This document shows positions 8,856 to 20,822 of a DNA stretch of 64,000 nt, piece after piece. Positions within the stretch are counted from its first letter, which is position 1, and every line of letters begins with the position of its first letter. The stretch covers positions 4,092,001-4,156,000 of the forward strand of contig NZ_PJMX01000001.1 in assembly GCF_002846415.1 (NCBI RefSeq), written 5' to 3'. Source of the stretch: Streptomyces sp. TLI_146. GTDB lineage: Bacteria > Actinomycetota > Actinomycetes > Streptomycetales > Streptomycetaceae. Below the pieces are notes generated by a model. The model worked only from the letters and a program-made list of their open reading frames with translations, did not search any database and was not told where the DNA came from. The translations under genes and the position numbers were made by a program.

Positions 8856-9106
8856 CACAACGGGCCGTCCTCGAAGGAAGTTGGCGGAACCCCGCGATCC
8901 TATGGACCGAGGGACTTCTACCCGGCCACCCGGCGGCCATAGGGGCTCGAAGGCGGAAACCCGCGGCCGGGCCGGGCGCCCGCGTACGGCGGCGCGGGGG
9001 CCGCACCCGGCCGTGCCCCACTCCACCGGCGGCGGCCCGCCCGCGGCGGGGCGGCGGCGCGTAGCGTCGTGACCGTCCCTGCCTCCCCCGACGAAGGAGA
9101 GCCCGG

Positions 9107-9385
9107 ATGGGGATCCTCGACCGTTTCAAGGACCAGGCGCACAACAAGGCGGACGACCTCGTCGAGTCCGCCGGCGACGAGGTCGACGAGAGGACCGGCG
9201 GCCGGTTCGCCGATCAGGTCGACCAGGCGCAGGACAAGGCGAAGGACAAGGCGAGGGAGGCGCTCGGCATCGACGCGTCCGCGCAGGAGCCCGCCGGGCA
9301 GCGGCCCGTCGAGCAGCAGGCTTCGGAGCAGCAGACCTCCGAGCAGCCCTCGGAACAGCCCGAGCAGCAGCAGCCCCCGGCCTGA
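9107..9385 (+). CDS. MT0933-like small antitoxin-family protein
   Basis: 92 residues; the ATG at 9107 has GGAGA six bases upstream. The charged helical N-terminus (MGILDRFKDQAHNKADDLVE, then DERTGGRFADQVDQ) matches the MT0933/Rv0909-type antitoxin family. The tail is a run of Gln/Glu/Ser/Pro repeats (EQQASEQQTSEQP). In mycobacteria this family pairs with a toxin gene next door; no toxin candidate is adjacent here. In Streptomyces such proteins are often stand-alone, so a toxin-antitoxin role should not be assumed. Confidence 0.75.
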   Translation: MGILDRFKDQAHNKADDLVESAGDEVDERTGGRFADQVDQAQDKAKDKAREALGIDASAQEPAGQRPVEQQASEQQTSEQPSEQPEQQQPPA

Positions 9386-9420
9386 GCTTCCCGGCGGGCC
9401 GCCAGGCCGCAGGCCGGTGG

Positions 9421-9451
9421 GAGGACGGGTGGGCGCTGCCCACCCGTCCTC
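9421..9451. terminator. Bidirectional hairpin between the MT0933-like gene and mfd
   Basis: A perfect 14-bp stem (GAGGACGGGTGGGC and its complement) with the three-base loop GCT, followed by TTCTGT on the + strand. It sits between the convergent ends at 9385 and 9489. Confidence 0.85.
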
Positions 9452-9488
9452 TTCTGTCAGGTTCCGTCAGGGGTTTTCCCTCAGCGGC

Positions 9489-13022
<3,534 letters not shown>

Positions 13023-13305
13023 GAAGGGCTTCCATCCCGGGGAGAGGGCAACGCGAACCGCCCGACACGTCACACGGGCCGGGGGTTCCCAGCGTACGGC
13101 GTGGGTGTGACAGCCGCGCGGGAAGCAAGCCAGGGGGCGCACGTGGGCAGGATCACCCCTTCGGCGGTATTCCTGAGCAAAGGGTGAGCCTTTGCAAATC
13201 TTGTGGAACCCCATAGGCTCCGGCGGACGTGCCGAACGCCTGGCAGGACGGCGGCGTCGCGGAGACCATGCATTGACATCTGTGCCCGAGGGGAACCCGC
13301 TCGAC

Positions 13306-14433
13306 ATGCCCGACCAGGCCCGGACAGCGCTCCTTCAGCCCGAGCCGGTGCTCATCAGCACCGGCGTCCCGCAGCGGACCGGCTCCGCCACCGAGGGGAG
13401 CCGCCCGAGCCGCATCTACGCACTCGACGGACTGCGCCTCCTCGCGGCCCTGACGGTCGTCATGTTCCACTACATGGCACTCACCGGACGATGGCCGGGA
13501 ACCGACTCCCGGGCGAGATTTCCGGCCACTTATCCGGTCGCCGCCTACGGCTGGCTCGGTGTGCAGCTCTTCTTCCTCATCAGTGGCTTCGTGATCTGCA
13601 TGAGCAGCTGGGGCAAACCGCTCCAGTCGTTCTTCGTCTCGCGCGTGGTGCGGCTCTACCCCGCGTACTGGTTCGCGGTCATCGCCACCACGGTGGTCGT
13701 GGCGGCCGTCCCGGGCGGGCTGAGCGCGCACCCGGTCGCCGACGTGCTGACCAATCTCACGATGTTCCAGGAGCCGATGGGCGTCGAGAGCGTCGACAGC
13801 GTCTACTGGACCCTCTTTGCCGAACTGCGGTTCTATTTGCTGTTCGCAGTGGTGGCCTGGCGGGGGCTGACCTACCGCCGTGTCCTCTTCTTCTGCTGCG
13901 CCTGGGCCGTGGCCAGCGCGCTCGTCTACCAGTCGGACGACAGCACGCTCCGGATGATCGTGATGCCGGACAACAGCTGGTGCTTCATCGCGGGCGTGGC
14001 GTTCTATCTGATGTACCGGTTCCGGCCGAGCCTGATGCTGACCGGCATCGTCCTGTTCTGCCTGGCCGCCTCGCTGCCCGGCGTCCACCGCACCTGGGAG
14101 CACGCCCGGGAGCGCCTGACCCACCCGGTGCCGTACTGGCCGGTCGTCGTGATCATGGCGGCCTGCTTCGCGGTGATGGGCCTGGTGGCGACCGGGAAGC
14201 TGTCCTGGATCCAGTGGCGCTGGCTGCCGTACGCGGGCGCCCTGACGTATCCGCTCTATCTGCTGCACGAGTACATCGGCTGGGAGATCATCGGCGCGCT
14301 CTCCCCCCAGGTGAAGCCCGTCCCGCTGGTCAGCGGCGTGATCGTGCTGATGATGGCGGTGGCCTGGCTGGTGCACCGGTACGTGGAGCGCCCCCTCGGC
14401 AAGCGGCTGAAGCAGGGCCTGCAGAAGCTCTGA
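13306..14433 (+). CDS. Membrane acyltransferase, OafA/YrhL-type (acyltransferase family 3)
   Basis: 375 residues from the ATG at 13306. The family signature ALDGLRLLAALTVVMFHY is near the N-terminus, followed by about ten hydrophobic segments and a basic end (HRYVERPLGKRLKQ) typical of the family. These enzymes transfer acyl groups to sugars, peptidoglycan or lipids at the membrane. The start is not certain: TTG at 13273 (with GGAGA eight bases upstream) and GTG at 13282 are in frame, and the ATG has AGGGG 12 bases upstream. The intervening 283 bases after mfd show nothing else clear. Confidence 0.88.
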   Translation: MPDQARTALLQPEPVLISTGVPQRTGSATEGSRPSRIYALDGLRLLAALTVVMFHYMALTGRWPGTDSRARFPATYPVAAYGWLGVQLFFLISGFVICMSSWGKPLQSFFVSRVVRLYPAYWFAVIATTVVVAAVPGGLSAHPVADVLTNLTMFQEPMGVESVDSVYWTLFAELRFYLLFAVVAWRGLTYRRVLFFCCAWAVASALVYQSDDSTLRMIVMPDNSWCFIAGVAFYLMYRFRPSLMLTGIVLFCLAASLPGVHRTWEHARERLTHPVPYWPVVVIMAACFAVMGLVATGKLSWIQWRWLPYAGALTYPLYLLHEYIGWEIIGALSPQVKPVPLVSGVIVLMMAVAWLVHRYVERPLGKRLKQGLQKL

Positions 14434-14565
14434 GGCCCCCGGTCTCCCCGAACCGGGAGCGGTCCGAAAATATGTGCGGCGGCCTGTCAACCGAGAGGCC
14501 GCCGCCAGGCGTACATCCCGTGAGACCTGTCCGCCGACAGGTCTGTCCATCCGACGGGAGCCGCC

Positions 14566-15057
14566 TTGACCGACGACGAGTTCGAGGAGTTCTACGCTCA
14601 CTCGGTCAAGAACCTGGTCGGCCAGGTCTATCTGATGACCGGCGACCTCCACGAGGCGCAGGACGTCGTCCAGGAGGCGTTCGTACGGGCCTGGGGCCGC
14701 CGCGCGCGACTGCGGCGCGAGGCCGGGCCCGAGGCCTGGGTCCGCACCGTCGCCTGGCGGCTCGCGGTGAGCCGGTGGCGCCGGCACCGCCGGGCCGGTG
14801 AGGCCTGGCGGCTGCACGACGGCCGCCCCGAGGCCGCGCACGGCCCCGACCCGTCCTCCGTCGCCCTCGTCGACGCCCTGCGGCTGCTCTCCGAACGCCA
14901 GCGGCGCGTGGCGGTCCTGCACTACGTCTGCGATCTCACCGTCGAGCAGGTGGCCGCCGAGACCGGCCTGGCCACCGGCACGGTGAAGACGCACCTCTCC
15001 CGGGCGCGCGCAGCGCTGCGGCCCCACCTCACCTCCGAGGAGGATCAGGGTGTCTGA
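14566..15057 (+). CDS. SigE-type ECF RNA polymerase sigma factor
   Basis: 163 residues, starting at a TTG (14566) with GGGAG six bases upstream. Region 2 is FEEFYAHSVKNLVGQVYLMT-GDLHEAQDVVQEAFVRAW; region 4 is LSERQRRVAVLHYVCDLTVE followed by the helix-turn-helix ATGTVKTHLSRAR. These are the hallmarks of the actinobacterial SigE-type ECF family. The stop overlaps the GTG start of the next gene by eight bases, pointing to coupled expression with a membrane protein that could be its anti-sigma factor. The promoter it recognises is not evident. Confidence 0.92.
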   Translation: MTDDEFEEFYAHSVKNLVGQVYLMTGDLHEAQDVVQEAFVRAWGRRARLRREAGPEAWVRTVAWRLAVSRWRRHRRAGEAWRLHDGRPEAAHGPDPSSVALVDALRLLSERQRRVAVLHYVCDLTVEQVAAETGLATGTVKTHLSRARAALRPHLTSEEDQGV

Positions 15058-15565
15058 ATTCCCCCATGGCTCCCCCGACGGCCACGAGGGCGATCCGGCC
15101 CTGGCCCGGGCGCTGAAGCGGGCCGCCGCCGAGAGCGGGCGCCGGATCGTGCCGGAGCCGCCCGCCCGGGTCGCCGAGCGCGGGCTGCGGCGGCGCCGCC
15201 GCACCCTGGCGGCGACCGCCGCCTGTGTCGTCTGCCTGGTCGCCGGTACGGGCGCGGTCGCCGCGCTCCGGCTCCAGAGCGACTCCTCGGCGACGGTCCC
15301 GGCCACCCCGCCGACCCCGTCCGGGACGCCCTCGGGCTCGCCGTCGTACGGCTCGGGGTCGCCGTCCCGCAGCCCGTCCGACATCGGGACCCCCTCGCCC
15401 GGCGGCTCCGGCTCGGGCTCCCCGCCCCTGTCGGCGACGCCGAGCATGCCCTCGCGCTCGGCCGTGGGCGGCGGGCCCGGCGGCTCGCCCACGCCCACCG
15501 GGAACCCGGCCCCGCCCCCGACCGGCACCCCCACCGCCAGTCCCACCCCGTCCCGCAGCCGCTGA
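15050..15565 (+). CDS. Short membrane protein with Ser/Pro/Gly-rich tail, possible anti-sigma partner
   Basis: 171 residues from a GTG at 15050, overlapping the sigma gene by eight bases. A cytosolic N-terminus of about 55 residues ends in Arg clusters (GLRRRRRT). One transmembrane helix follows (about 53-72, LAATAACVVCLVAGTGAVAA), then a tail of nearly only Ser, Pro, Gly and Thr. The zinc anti-sigma motif (H-x3-C-x2-C) is absent. Location and coupling suggest control of the sigma factor, as with many one-helix anti-sigma proteins, but no family match was recognised. Confidence 0.75.
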   Translation: MSEFPHGSPDGHEGDPALARALKRAAAESGRRIVPEPPARVAERGLRRRRRTLAATAACVVCLVAGTGAVAALRLQSDSSATVPATPPTPSGTPSGSPSYGSGSPSRSPSDIGTPSPGGSGSGSPPLSATPSMPSRSAVGGGPGGSPTPTGNPAPPPTGTPTASPTPSRSR

Positions 15566-15580
15566 CCCAAGGACCTCACC

Positions 15581-17011
15581 GTGCACGGAGCTCTACTCGC
15601 GCTGCCCGAAAACCGGGTCCACTCGGCCCCCATATCTGAGCAAACGCTGCCAAAGCGTCACGTCGGTGTGCCCGCACGCCTGGACCCGTATCTGCTCGCC
15701 GCCGCGCTCTTCGCCGCGTACGCCGCCGTCTCCGTGCTCCGCTACCGGCGGATGGAGACGCTCTCCTGGGACCTGGGGATCTTCGAGCAGGCGGTGCGGG
15801 CGTACGCGCATCTGCGCACCCCCGTCGCCGACCTCAAGGGGCCCGGCACCAACATCCTCGGGGACCACTTCAGCCCGGTGACAGCGCTGCTCGCCCCCTT
15901 CTACCGGCTCTTCCCGACCCCCGTCACCCTGCTCGTCGCCCAGGCCGCGCTGTTCGCGCTCTCGGCCGTGCCGGTCGCCCGGGGCGCCGCCCGGCTGCTC
16001 GGGCGGGGCGCGGGGCTGGCGGTCGGCGTCGCCTACGGGCTCTCCTGGGGGCTCCAGCGCGCCGTCGACTTCGACTTCCACGAGATCTGCTTCGCGGTGC
16101 CGCTGATCGCCTTCGCCCTGGAGGCCGTACTGGCCCGGCACTGGCGGGCGGCCCTGTGCTGGGCGCTGCCGCTCGTCGTGGTCAAGGAGGACCTGGGGCT
16201 GACCCTCGCGGCGATCGCCGTGGTCGTCGCGCTGCGCGCCCGGCGGAGCTCGCCGCGCACCGCCGCGTACGCGCTCGGCGCCGCCGCCTTCGGTATCGCG
16301 GCCGTCGTGGTCACCCTCACCGCGGTGATACCCGCCTTCAACTCGACCGGCGCGTACGACTACTGGGGCAAGACCACCGGCGCCGGACCCTTCACCGCCT
16401 CCGGCACCAAGCTGCGCACCCTGCTGTGGCTGCTGCTGCCGACCGGGCTGCTCGCCGTGCGCTCCCCGCTGTTCCTGGCCGCCATGCCGACCCTGGGCTG
16501 GCGGTTCCTCTCCTCCGACGACCACTACTGGTCCACCGACTGGCACTACAGCGCGGTGCTGATGCCCGTCCTCGCGCTCGCCCTGGCCGACGCCGTGGAC
16601 ACCGGCCGCCGCAGCCCGCGCCCCTGGCTGCGTTCGTACGCCCGCCAGCTGCCCGCCGCCGCGGCCGCCGCCGCCCTCGCGCTGACCACCTCGCTGCCGC
16701 TGTACTCGCTGACCGAGGCCGCCGCCTACCGCAGGAGCCCGGAAGTCGCCGAGCGGGAAAGGATGCTGGCGAGCGTCCCGGACGGGGCGAGCGTCGAGGC
16801 CGACGTCGGGCCGGTCTCCCGGCTCACCTCCCGCTGCCGGGTCTTCTGGGTCGGCGACACCCGCGGAGTCGTCCCCGAGTACATCGCCCTCGACAACATC
16901 TCGGGCTGGGCCGGGAACCCGCTGGAGTACGCCCGCGAGCTCCACCCGGGCAGTCGGTACGCGATGGCGGGCGTGGCGTACGGATACGTCCTGCTGAAGC
17001 GGCAGACGTGA
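15581..17011 (+). CDS. DUF2079 polytopic membrane protein
   Basis: 476 residues from a GTG at 15581 preceded by AAGGAC. The N-terminal motif SWDLGIFEQAVRAYAHLRTP, then LGDHFSPVTALLAPFYRLFPTP, and many hydrophobic helices identify the DUF2079 family, distantly related to GT-C membrane glycosyltransferases. The conserved HFSP and DFDFHEICFA segments are present. It begins 15 bases after the preceding gene and may be co-transcribed with the sigma factor pair. The substrate is unknown; a role in cell-surface glycan assembly is inference. Confidence 0.85.
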   Translation: MHGALLALPENRVHSAPISEQTLPKRHVGVPARLDPYLLAAALFAAYAAVSVLRYRRMETLSWDLGIFEQAVRAYAHLRTPVADLKGPGTNILGDHFSPVTALLAPFYRLFPTPVTLLVAQAALFALSAVPVARGAARLLGRGAGLAVGVAYGLSWGLQRAVDFDFHEICFAVPLIAFALEAVLARHWRAALCWALPLVVVKEDLGLTLAAIAVVVALRARRSSPRTAAYALGAAAFGIAAVVVTLTAVIPAFNSTGAYDYWGKTTGAGPFTASGTKLRTLLWLLLPTGLLAVRSPLFLAAMPTLGWRFLSSDDHYWSTDWHYSAVLMPVLALALADAVDTGRRSPRPWLRSYARQLPAAAAAAALALTTSLPLYSLTEAAAYRRSPEVAERERMLASVPDGASVEADVGPVSRLTSRCRVFWVGDTRGVVPEYIALDNISGWAGNPLEYARELHPGSRYAMAGVAYGYVLLKRQT

Positions 17012-17020
17012 CGGGACATC

Positions 17021-17067
17021 AAAAAAGAAGCGGCCCCGGAGAGTTCAGGAGAACTCTCCGGGGCCGC
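17021..17067 (-). terminator. Strong intrinsic terminator for the ABC permease gene
   Basis: A perfect 17-bp stem (17030-17046 with 17051-17067), four-base loop AGGA. Read on the minus strand it is followed by CTTTTTTGATG, a clear U-tract, so it is oriented for the gene ending at 17091. It can also stop transcription from the convergent DUF2079 gene. Confidence 0.92.
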
Positions 17068-17090
17068 CCCGCCGACCCCCGTACGGCGGC

Positions 17091-19670
17091 TCACTCGCTC
17101 GCGATGGCTCCGAGCACATTCATCCGGCCCGCCCGGAAGGCCGGGACCAGGGCGGCGAACAGACCCACGAACGCCGACGCGACGAAGACCGTGATGATCG
17201 TCGGCCACGGGATGTCCAGGACGTTCAGGCCCTCCAGGGCCAGCAGCTTCTGCGCGGTCGTCCCCCAGCTCATGCCCAGGCCGAGGCCGAGCAGGGCGCC
17301 GAAGAGGGCGATCACCACCGACTCCAGACGGATCATCCGGCGCAGCTGGCGGCGCGAGAGGCCGATGGCGCGCATCAGGCCGATCTCCCGGGTCCGCTCG
17401 ACCACCGACAGGGCCAGGGTGTTCACCACACCGAGCACCGCGACGATGATCGCGAGCGCCAGCAGGCCGTAGACGATGTTCAGGAGCTGGCCGATCTGGT
17501 CCTTCAGGTCCTTCTTGAAGTCCGTCTGGTCCTGCACCTTGTACTGCGGGTAGGGCTTGAGGGCCGCCTTCAGCGAGGCGTACGCCTCCTTCTCCTTGCC
17601 GTCCTCCGCCTTGGCGAACATGATCATGTTCTTCGGGACCCGGTCGGCGGGCAGATAGCGCTCGGCGGTCGTGACGTTGGTGTACATCGCGCCCTTGTCG
17701 ACATTGGTGTCGTCCGAGGTGATCGCAGCGACCTTCAGGTGGGCCGTGCGGCCGCCCTTGAAGGCGACGGTGAGCGTGGAGCCCACCTTCACACCGTGGT
17801 CCCCGGCGAACTTGTCGCCGACCGACATGGCGTCCTTGCCGTACGCCTGGGAGAGCGTGCCGGAGACCGTCTCGCGCCGCAGGTCCTCGGTGTAGGTCGG
17901 GCTGGCCGCGGCGAGGTCCTCGCTGCTGGTCTTCCCGTCCGGCGTGGTGATCTTCACGTCCACCGACTTGTAGTCGGTGACATGGGCGATGCCCGGGGTC
18001 CTGCGGAGGGCGTCGGCGGCCTGCGGCACGATCGGCCGGCCGTCGTTGCCGCCCGACTGGACGATGAAGTCCGCGCCGACCGACTTGTCGAGCTCGGCGG
18101 TGGCCGAGGCGACCATCGAGGAGCCGACCACCGCGAGGCAGGCCACCAGGGCGAGGCCGATCATCAGGGCCGCGCCGGTCGCTCCCGTACGCCGCGGGTT
18201 GCGCAGCGCGTTGCGCTCGGCGAGACGGCCCACCGGGCCGAACATCCGCAGCACCAGGACGCTGATCACCCGCACCACACCGCTCGCCAGCAGCGGGCCG
18301 ATGACCACGAAGCCGATGAGGGTGAGCACCACGCCGAGGGCGAGGACACCCGAGCCGGAGCTGGCCTTGTCGGCGTGGGCCGCGGCGTAGAGCGAGGCGG
18401 CGCCGGCGCCGGTCAGGACCAGGCCGATGATCGCCCGGACCAGGCCCGCCTTGCCGTCCGCCGGCGTACCGGCGTCGCGGAGCGCGGCCATCGGGGAGAT
18501 CTTGCCGGCCCGGCGGGCCGGGAGGTAGGCGGCGAGGACGGTGACGACGATGCCGAGCAGCATGCCGACCACCGGGGTCGTCCACTTGACCGTCAGGTCG
18601 TCGGTGGACAGCTCCAGGCCCATCCCGCTCATGATCTTCATCAGGCCGACGGCCAGGCCGACGCCCGCGCCGACGCCGAGGACGGAGCCGAAGAAGCCGA
18701 GCAGCAGCGCCTCGACCAGCACCGAGCGGTTGACCTGCTTGCGGCTGGAGCCGATGGCCCGCATCAGACCGATCTCGCGGGTGCGCTGGGCGACCAGCAT
18801 CGAGAAGGTATTGACGATCAGGAAGATGCCGACCAGGAAGGCGACTCCGGCGAAGCCGAGCATCGCGTACTTCATCACGTCGAGGAAGGAGCCGACCGAG
18901 TCGCGGTTCGAGTCCTTGGCCTCGGCGGCCGTCTCCAGCTTGTACGTGCCGGCGCCGAGCTTGGCGGCGACGTTCTTCTTCAGCTGCTCGTCGCTGACGC
19001 CGTCGGCGGCGGTGAGCGAGACATTGGTGAACACGCCGGTGCGGCCGAGCAGTTCGCGCTGGGCGGTGACGGTGTCGAAGTAGACGATCGCCGCGCCCGG
19101 GTTGGTCACCTTGAAGGAGGCGATGCCGGTGATCTTCGCCTTGAAGTCGCCGGTGACGGCGATGGTGCGCAGCTCGTCGCCGATCTTCAGGTTGTGCTTG
19201 TCGGCGGTGTCGGAGTCGACCATCATCTCGGTCGGCCCGCGCGGGGCGTGGCCGGAGGTGATCTCCATCGCCTTGAGGTCGTTGGCCGTCCAGTTGGCCG
19301 CGATGGTGGGACCTCCGTTGGAGGAGCCCATGTTCTCGTTCTCGGTGTTGACGACCGTGACGCTGGAGCTGGAGACGCCGCCCTCGGCGGACTTCACCCC
19401 GGCGGCGCCGCGCGCCTGCTCCAGGGCCGAGGCGGGCAGCGTCTCCGGCGTGCCGGTCTGCGGCCGGTCGTCCGGCTTCGCGTTCTTCGGGCTGACGGTG
19501 ACGTCGGCCGAGGTGGCGGCGAAGAGCTTGTCGAACGTGGTGTTCATGGTGTCGGTGAAGACGAGCGTGCCGCACACGAACGCCACCGAGAGCAGGACCG
19601 CGACGGCCGAGAGCGCCATCCGTCCCTTGTGCGCGAAGAAGTTGCGCATCGAGGTCTTGAGCACGGTCAC
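17091..19670 (-). CDS. ABC transporter permease with two FtsX-like domains
   Basis: 859 residues from a GTG at 19670 that overlaps the ATPase stop by four bases (GTGA). An N-terminal helix (about 20-40) is followed by an extracytoplasmic MacB-like domain, a first FtsX block (about 270-400, including REIGLMRAIGSSRKQV), two central helices and second periplasmic domain, and a final FtsX block (about 720-850, REIGLMRAIGLSRRQLRRMI). The two halves share the same REIGLMRAIG motif, the typical duplicated architecture. With the adjacent ATPase it forms a MacB-like exporter or mechanotransmission complex. The substrate is unknown. Confidence 0.92.
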   Translation of the reverse strand: MTVLKTSMRNFFAHKGRMALSAVAVLLSVAFVCGTLVFTDTMNTTFDKLFAATSADVTVSPKNAKPDDRPQTGTPETLPASALEQARGAAGVKSAEGGVSSSSVTVVNTENENMGSSNGGPTIAANWTANDLKAMEITSGHAPRGPTEMMVDSDTADKHNLKIGDELRTIAVTGDFKAKITGIASFKVTNPGAAIVYFDTVTAQRELLGRTGVFTNVSLTAADGVSDEQLKKNVAAKLGAGTYKLETAAEAKDSNRDSVGSFLDVMKYAMLGFAGVAFLVGIFLIVNTFSMLVAQRTREIGLMRAIGSSRKQVNRSVLVEALLLGFFGSVLGVGAGVGLAVGLMKIMSGMGLELSTDDLTVKWTTPVVGMLLGIVVTVLAAYLPARRAGKISPMAALRDAGTPADGKAGLVRAIIGLVLTGAGAASLYAAAHADKASSGSGVLALGVVLTLIGFVVIGPLLASGVVRVISVLVLRMFGPVGRLAERNALRNPRRTGATGAALMIGLALVACLAVVGSSMVASATAELDKSVGADFIVQSGGNDGRPIVPQAADALRRTPGIAHVTDYKSVDVKITTPDGKTSSEDLAAASPTYTEDLRRETVSGTLSQAYGKDAMSVGDKFAGDHGVKVGSTLTVAFKGGRTAHLKVAAITSDDTNVDKGAMYTNVTTAERYLPADRVPKNMIMFAKAEDGKEKEAYASLKAALKPYPQYKVQDQTDFKKDLKDQIGQLLNIVYGLLALAIIVAVLGVVNTLALSVVERTREIGLMRAIGLSRRQLRRMIRLESVVIALFGALLGLGLGMSWGTTAQKLLALEGLNVLDIPWPTIITVFVASAFVGLFAALVPAFRAGRMNVLGAIASE

Positions 19671-20455
19671 GACGTCCGCCCCCGCGCGTCGAAGTCCTTC
19701 ATGCGGTCGAGCACGGCGTCGGCGGTCGGACGGAACATCTCGTCGACGATCCGGCCGTCCGCGAGGTAGAGCACCCGGTCCGCGTAGGACGCGGCGACCG
19801 GGTCGTGAGTGACCATCACGATGGTCTGGCCCAGCTCGTCCACCGAGCGGCGCAGGAAGCCGAGGACCTCGGCGCCCGCGCGGGAGTCCAGGTTTCCGGT
19901 CGGCTCGTCACCGAAGATGATCTCGGGCCGGGCCGCGAGGGCGCGGGCCACCGCGACGCGCTGCTGCTGGCCGCCGGAGAGCTGGGTCGGGCGGTGCTTG
20001 AGCCGCCCGGCGAGGCCGACGGTCTCGACCACGCGGTCCAGCCACTCCTGGTCGGGCTTGCGGCCCGCGATGTCCATCGGGAGCGTGATGTTCTCCAGCG
20101 CGTTGAGCGTCGGCAGCAGGTTGAACGCCTGGAATATGAAGCCGATCCGGTCGCGGCGCAGCTGCGTGAGCTTCTTGTCCTTGAGGCCGGTGATCTCGGT
20201 CTCGTCCAGATAGATCTGGCCGCCCGACACCGTGTCGAGCCCGGCCAGGCAGTGCATCAGCGTGGACTTGCCGGAGCCCGACGGGCCCATGATCGCGGTG
20301 AACTGCCCGCGGGCGATGTCCACGTCCACGTGGTCGAGGGCGACGACGCGGGTCTCCCCCGACCCGTACGCCTTGACGACCTGGCGCGCCCGAGCCGCGA
20401 CCGCCGCTTGCCCTCCAGTACCCCCGTGCCTGGGAATGGTCACAGCCGTTGTCAC
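19667..20455 (-). CDS. ABC transporter ATP-binding protein, MacB/LolD type
   Basis: 262 residues. Walker A is GPSGSGKST, the signature is LSGGQQQRVAVARALAARP, Walker B is IIFGDEPTGNLD and the H-loop is MVTHDP. Loss of none of these is seen, so it should be active. The GTG at 20455 has GGAGAAG eight bases upstream. It is the first gene of the two-gene exporter operon. The spacer upstream contains three GACGTAC repeats that may be an operator. Confidence 0.93.
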   Translation of the reverse strand: MTTAVTIPRHGGTGGQAAVAARARQVVKAYGSGETRVVALDHVDVDIARGQFTAIMGPSGSGKSTLMHCLAGLDTVSGGQIYLDETEITGLKDKKLTQLRRDRIGFIFQAFNLLPTLNALENITLPMDIAGRKPDQEWLDRVVETVGLAGRLKHRPTQLSGGQQQRVAVARALAARPEIIFGDEPTGNLDSRAGAEVLGFLRRSVDELGQTIVMVTHDPVAASYADRVLYLADGRIVDEMFRPTADAVLDRMKDFDARGRTS

Positions 20456-20822
20456 GGTTCTTCTCCTCGTTGCGAGTCAGTGCGTCGTGCGTACGTCGTC
20501 CGTACGTCTCGTCCGTACGTCTTGAGTCTGGCGATCGAGGCGTCCCGGCACCCTGGTGCCCGGCGGTGTCTTCAGTGGGGGGTTAGCCCCACCTCCCACC
20601 TGCGGCTCCCCGCAGCCGCTCGATGTAGGACCACGTTAAAGAACCACTCCCCCTCTTCTCGTCCTCCGCCAGGACGAACACCCCCTGCCCTGAAGTAGGG
20701 AGTAACCCGTAGGGGCTCTCCACCCCAGGGCGGAGTCCGCTCGCGAGGATCTCCACCCCGCCGCTCTCTGTCGCCGCTCAGGGCCGGGGTGAGAGGGTGG
20801 AGCCCGGCCAACTACATGCAGA
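20456..20822. promoter_or_regulatory. Divergent spacer with three GTACGTC repeats
   Basis: 367 bases between the ABC operon and the MFS gene. GTACGTC occurs at 20491-20497, 20502-20508 and 20515-20521, spaced 11 and 13 bases, about one helical turn each, so a regulator could bind one DNA face upstream of the ABC operon. A shorter direct repeat GTAGGG flanks AGTAACCC near 20695-20712. No gene is supported in the rest of the spacer. Confidence 0.4.

Noticed and set aside
20572..20811. 79-codon open frame in the ABC/MFS spacer
   Set aside because: No binding site, no recognisable pattern, and codon composition does not look like neighbouring genes.
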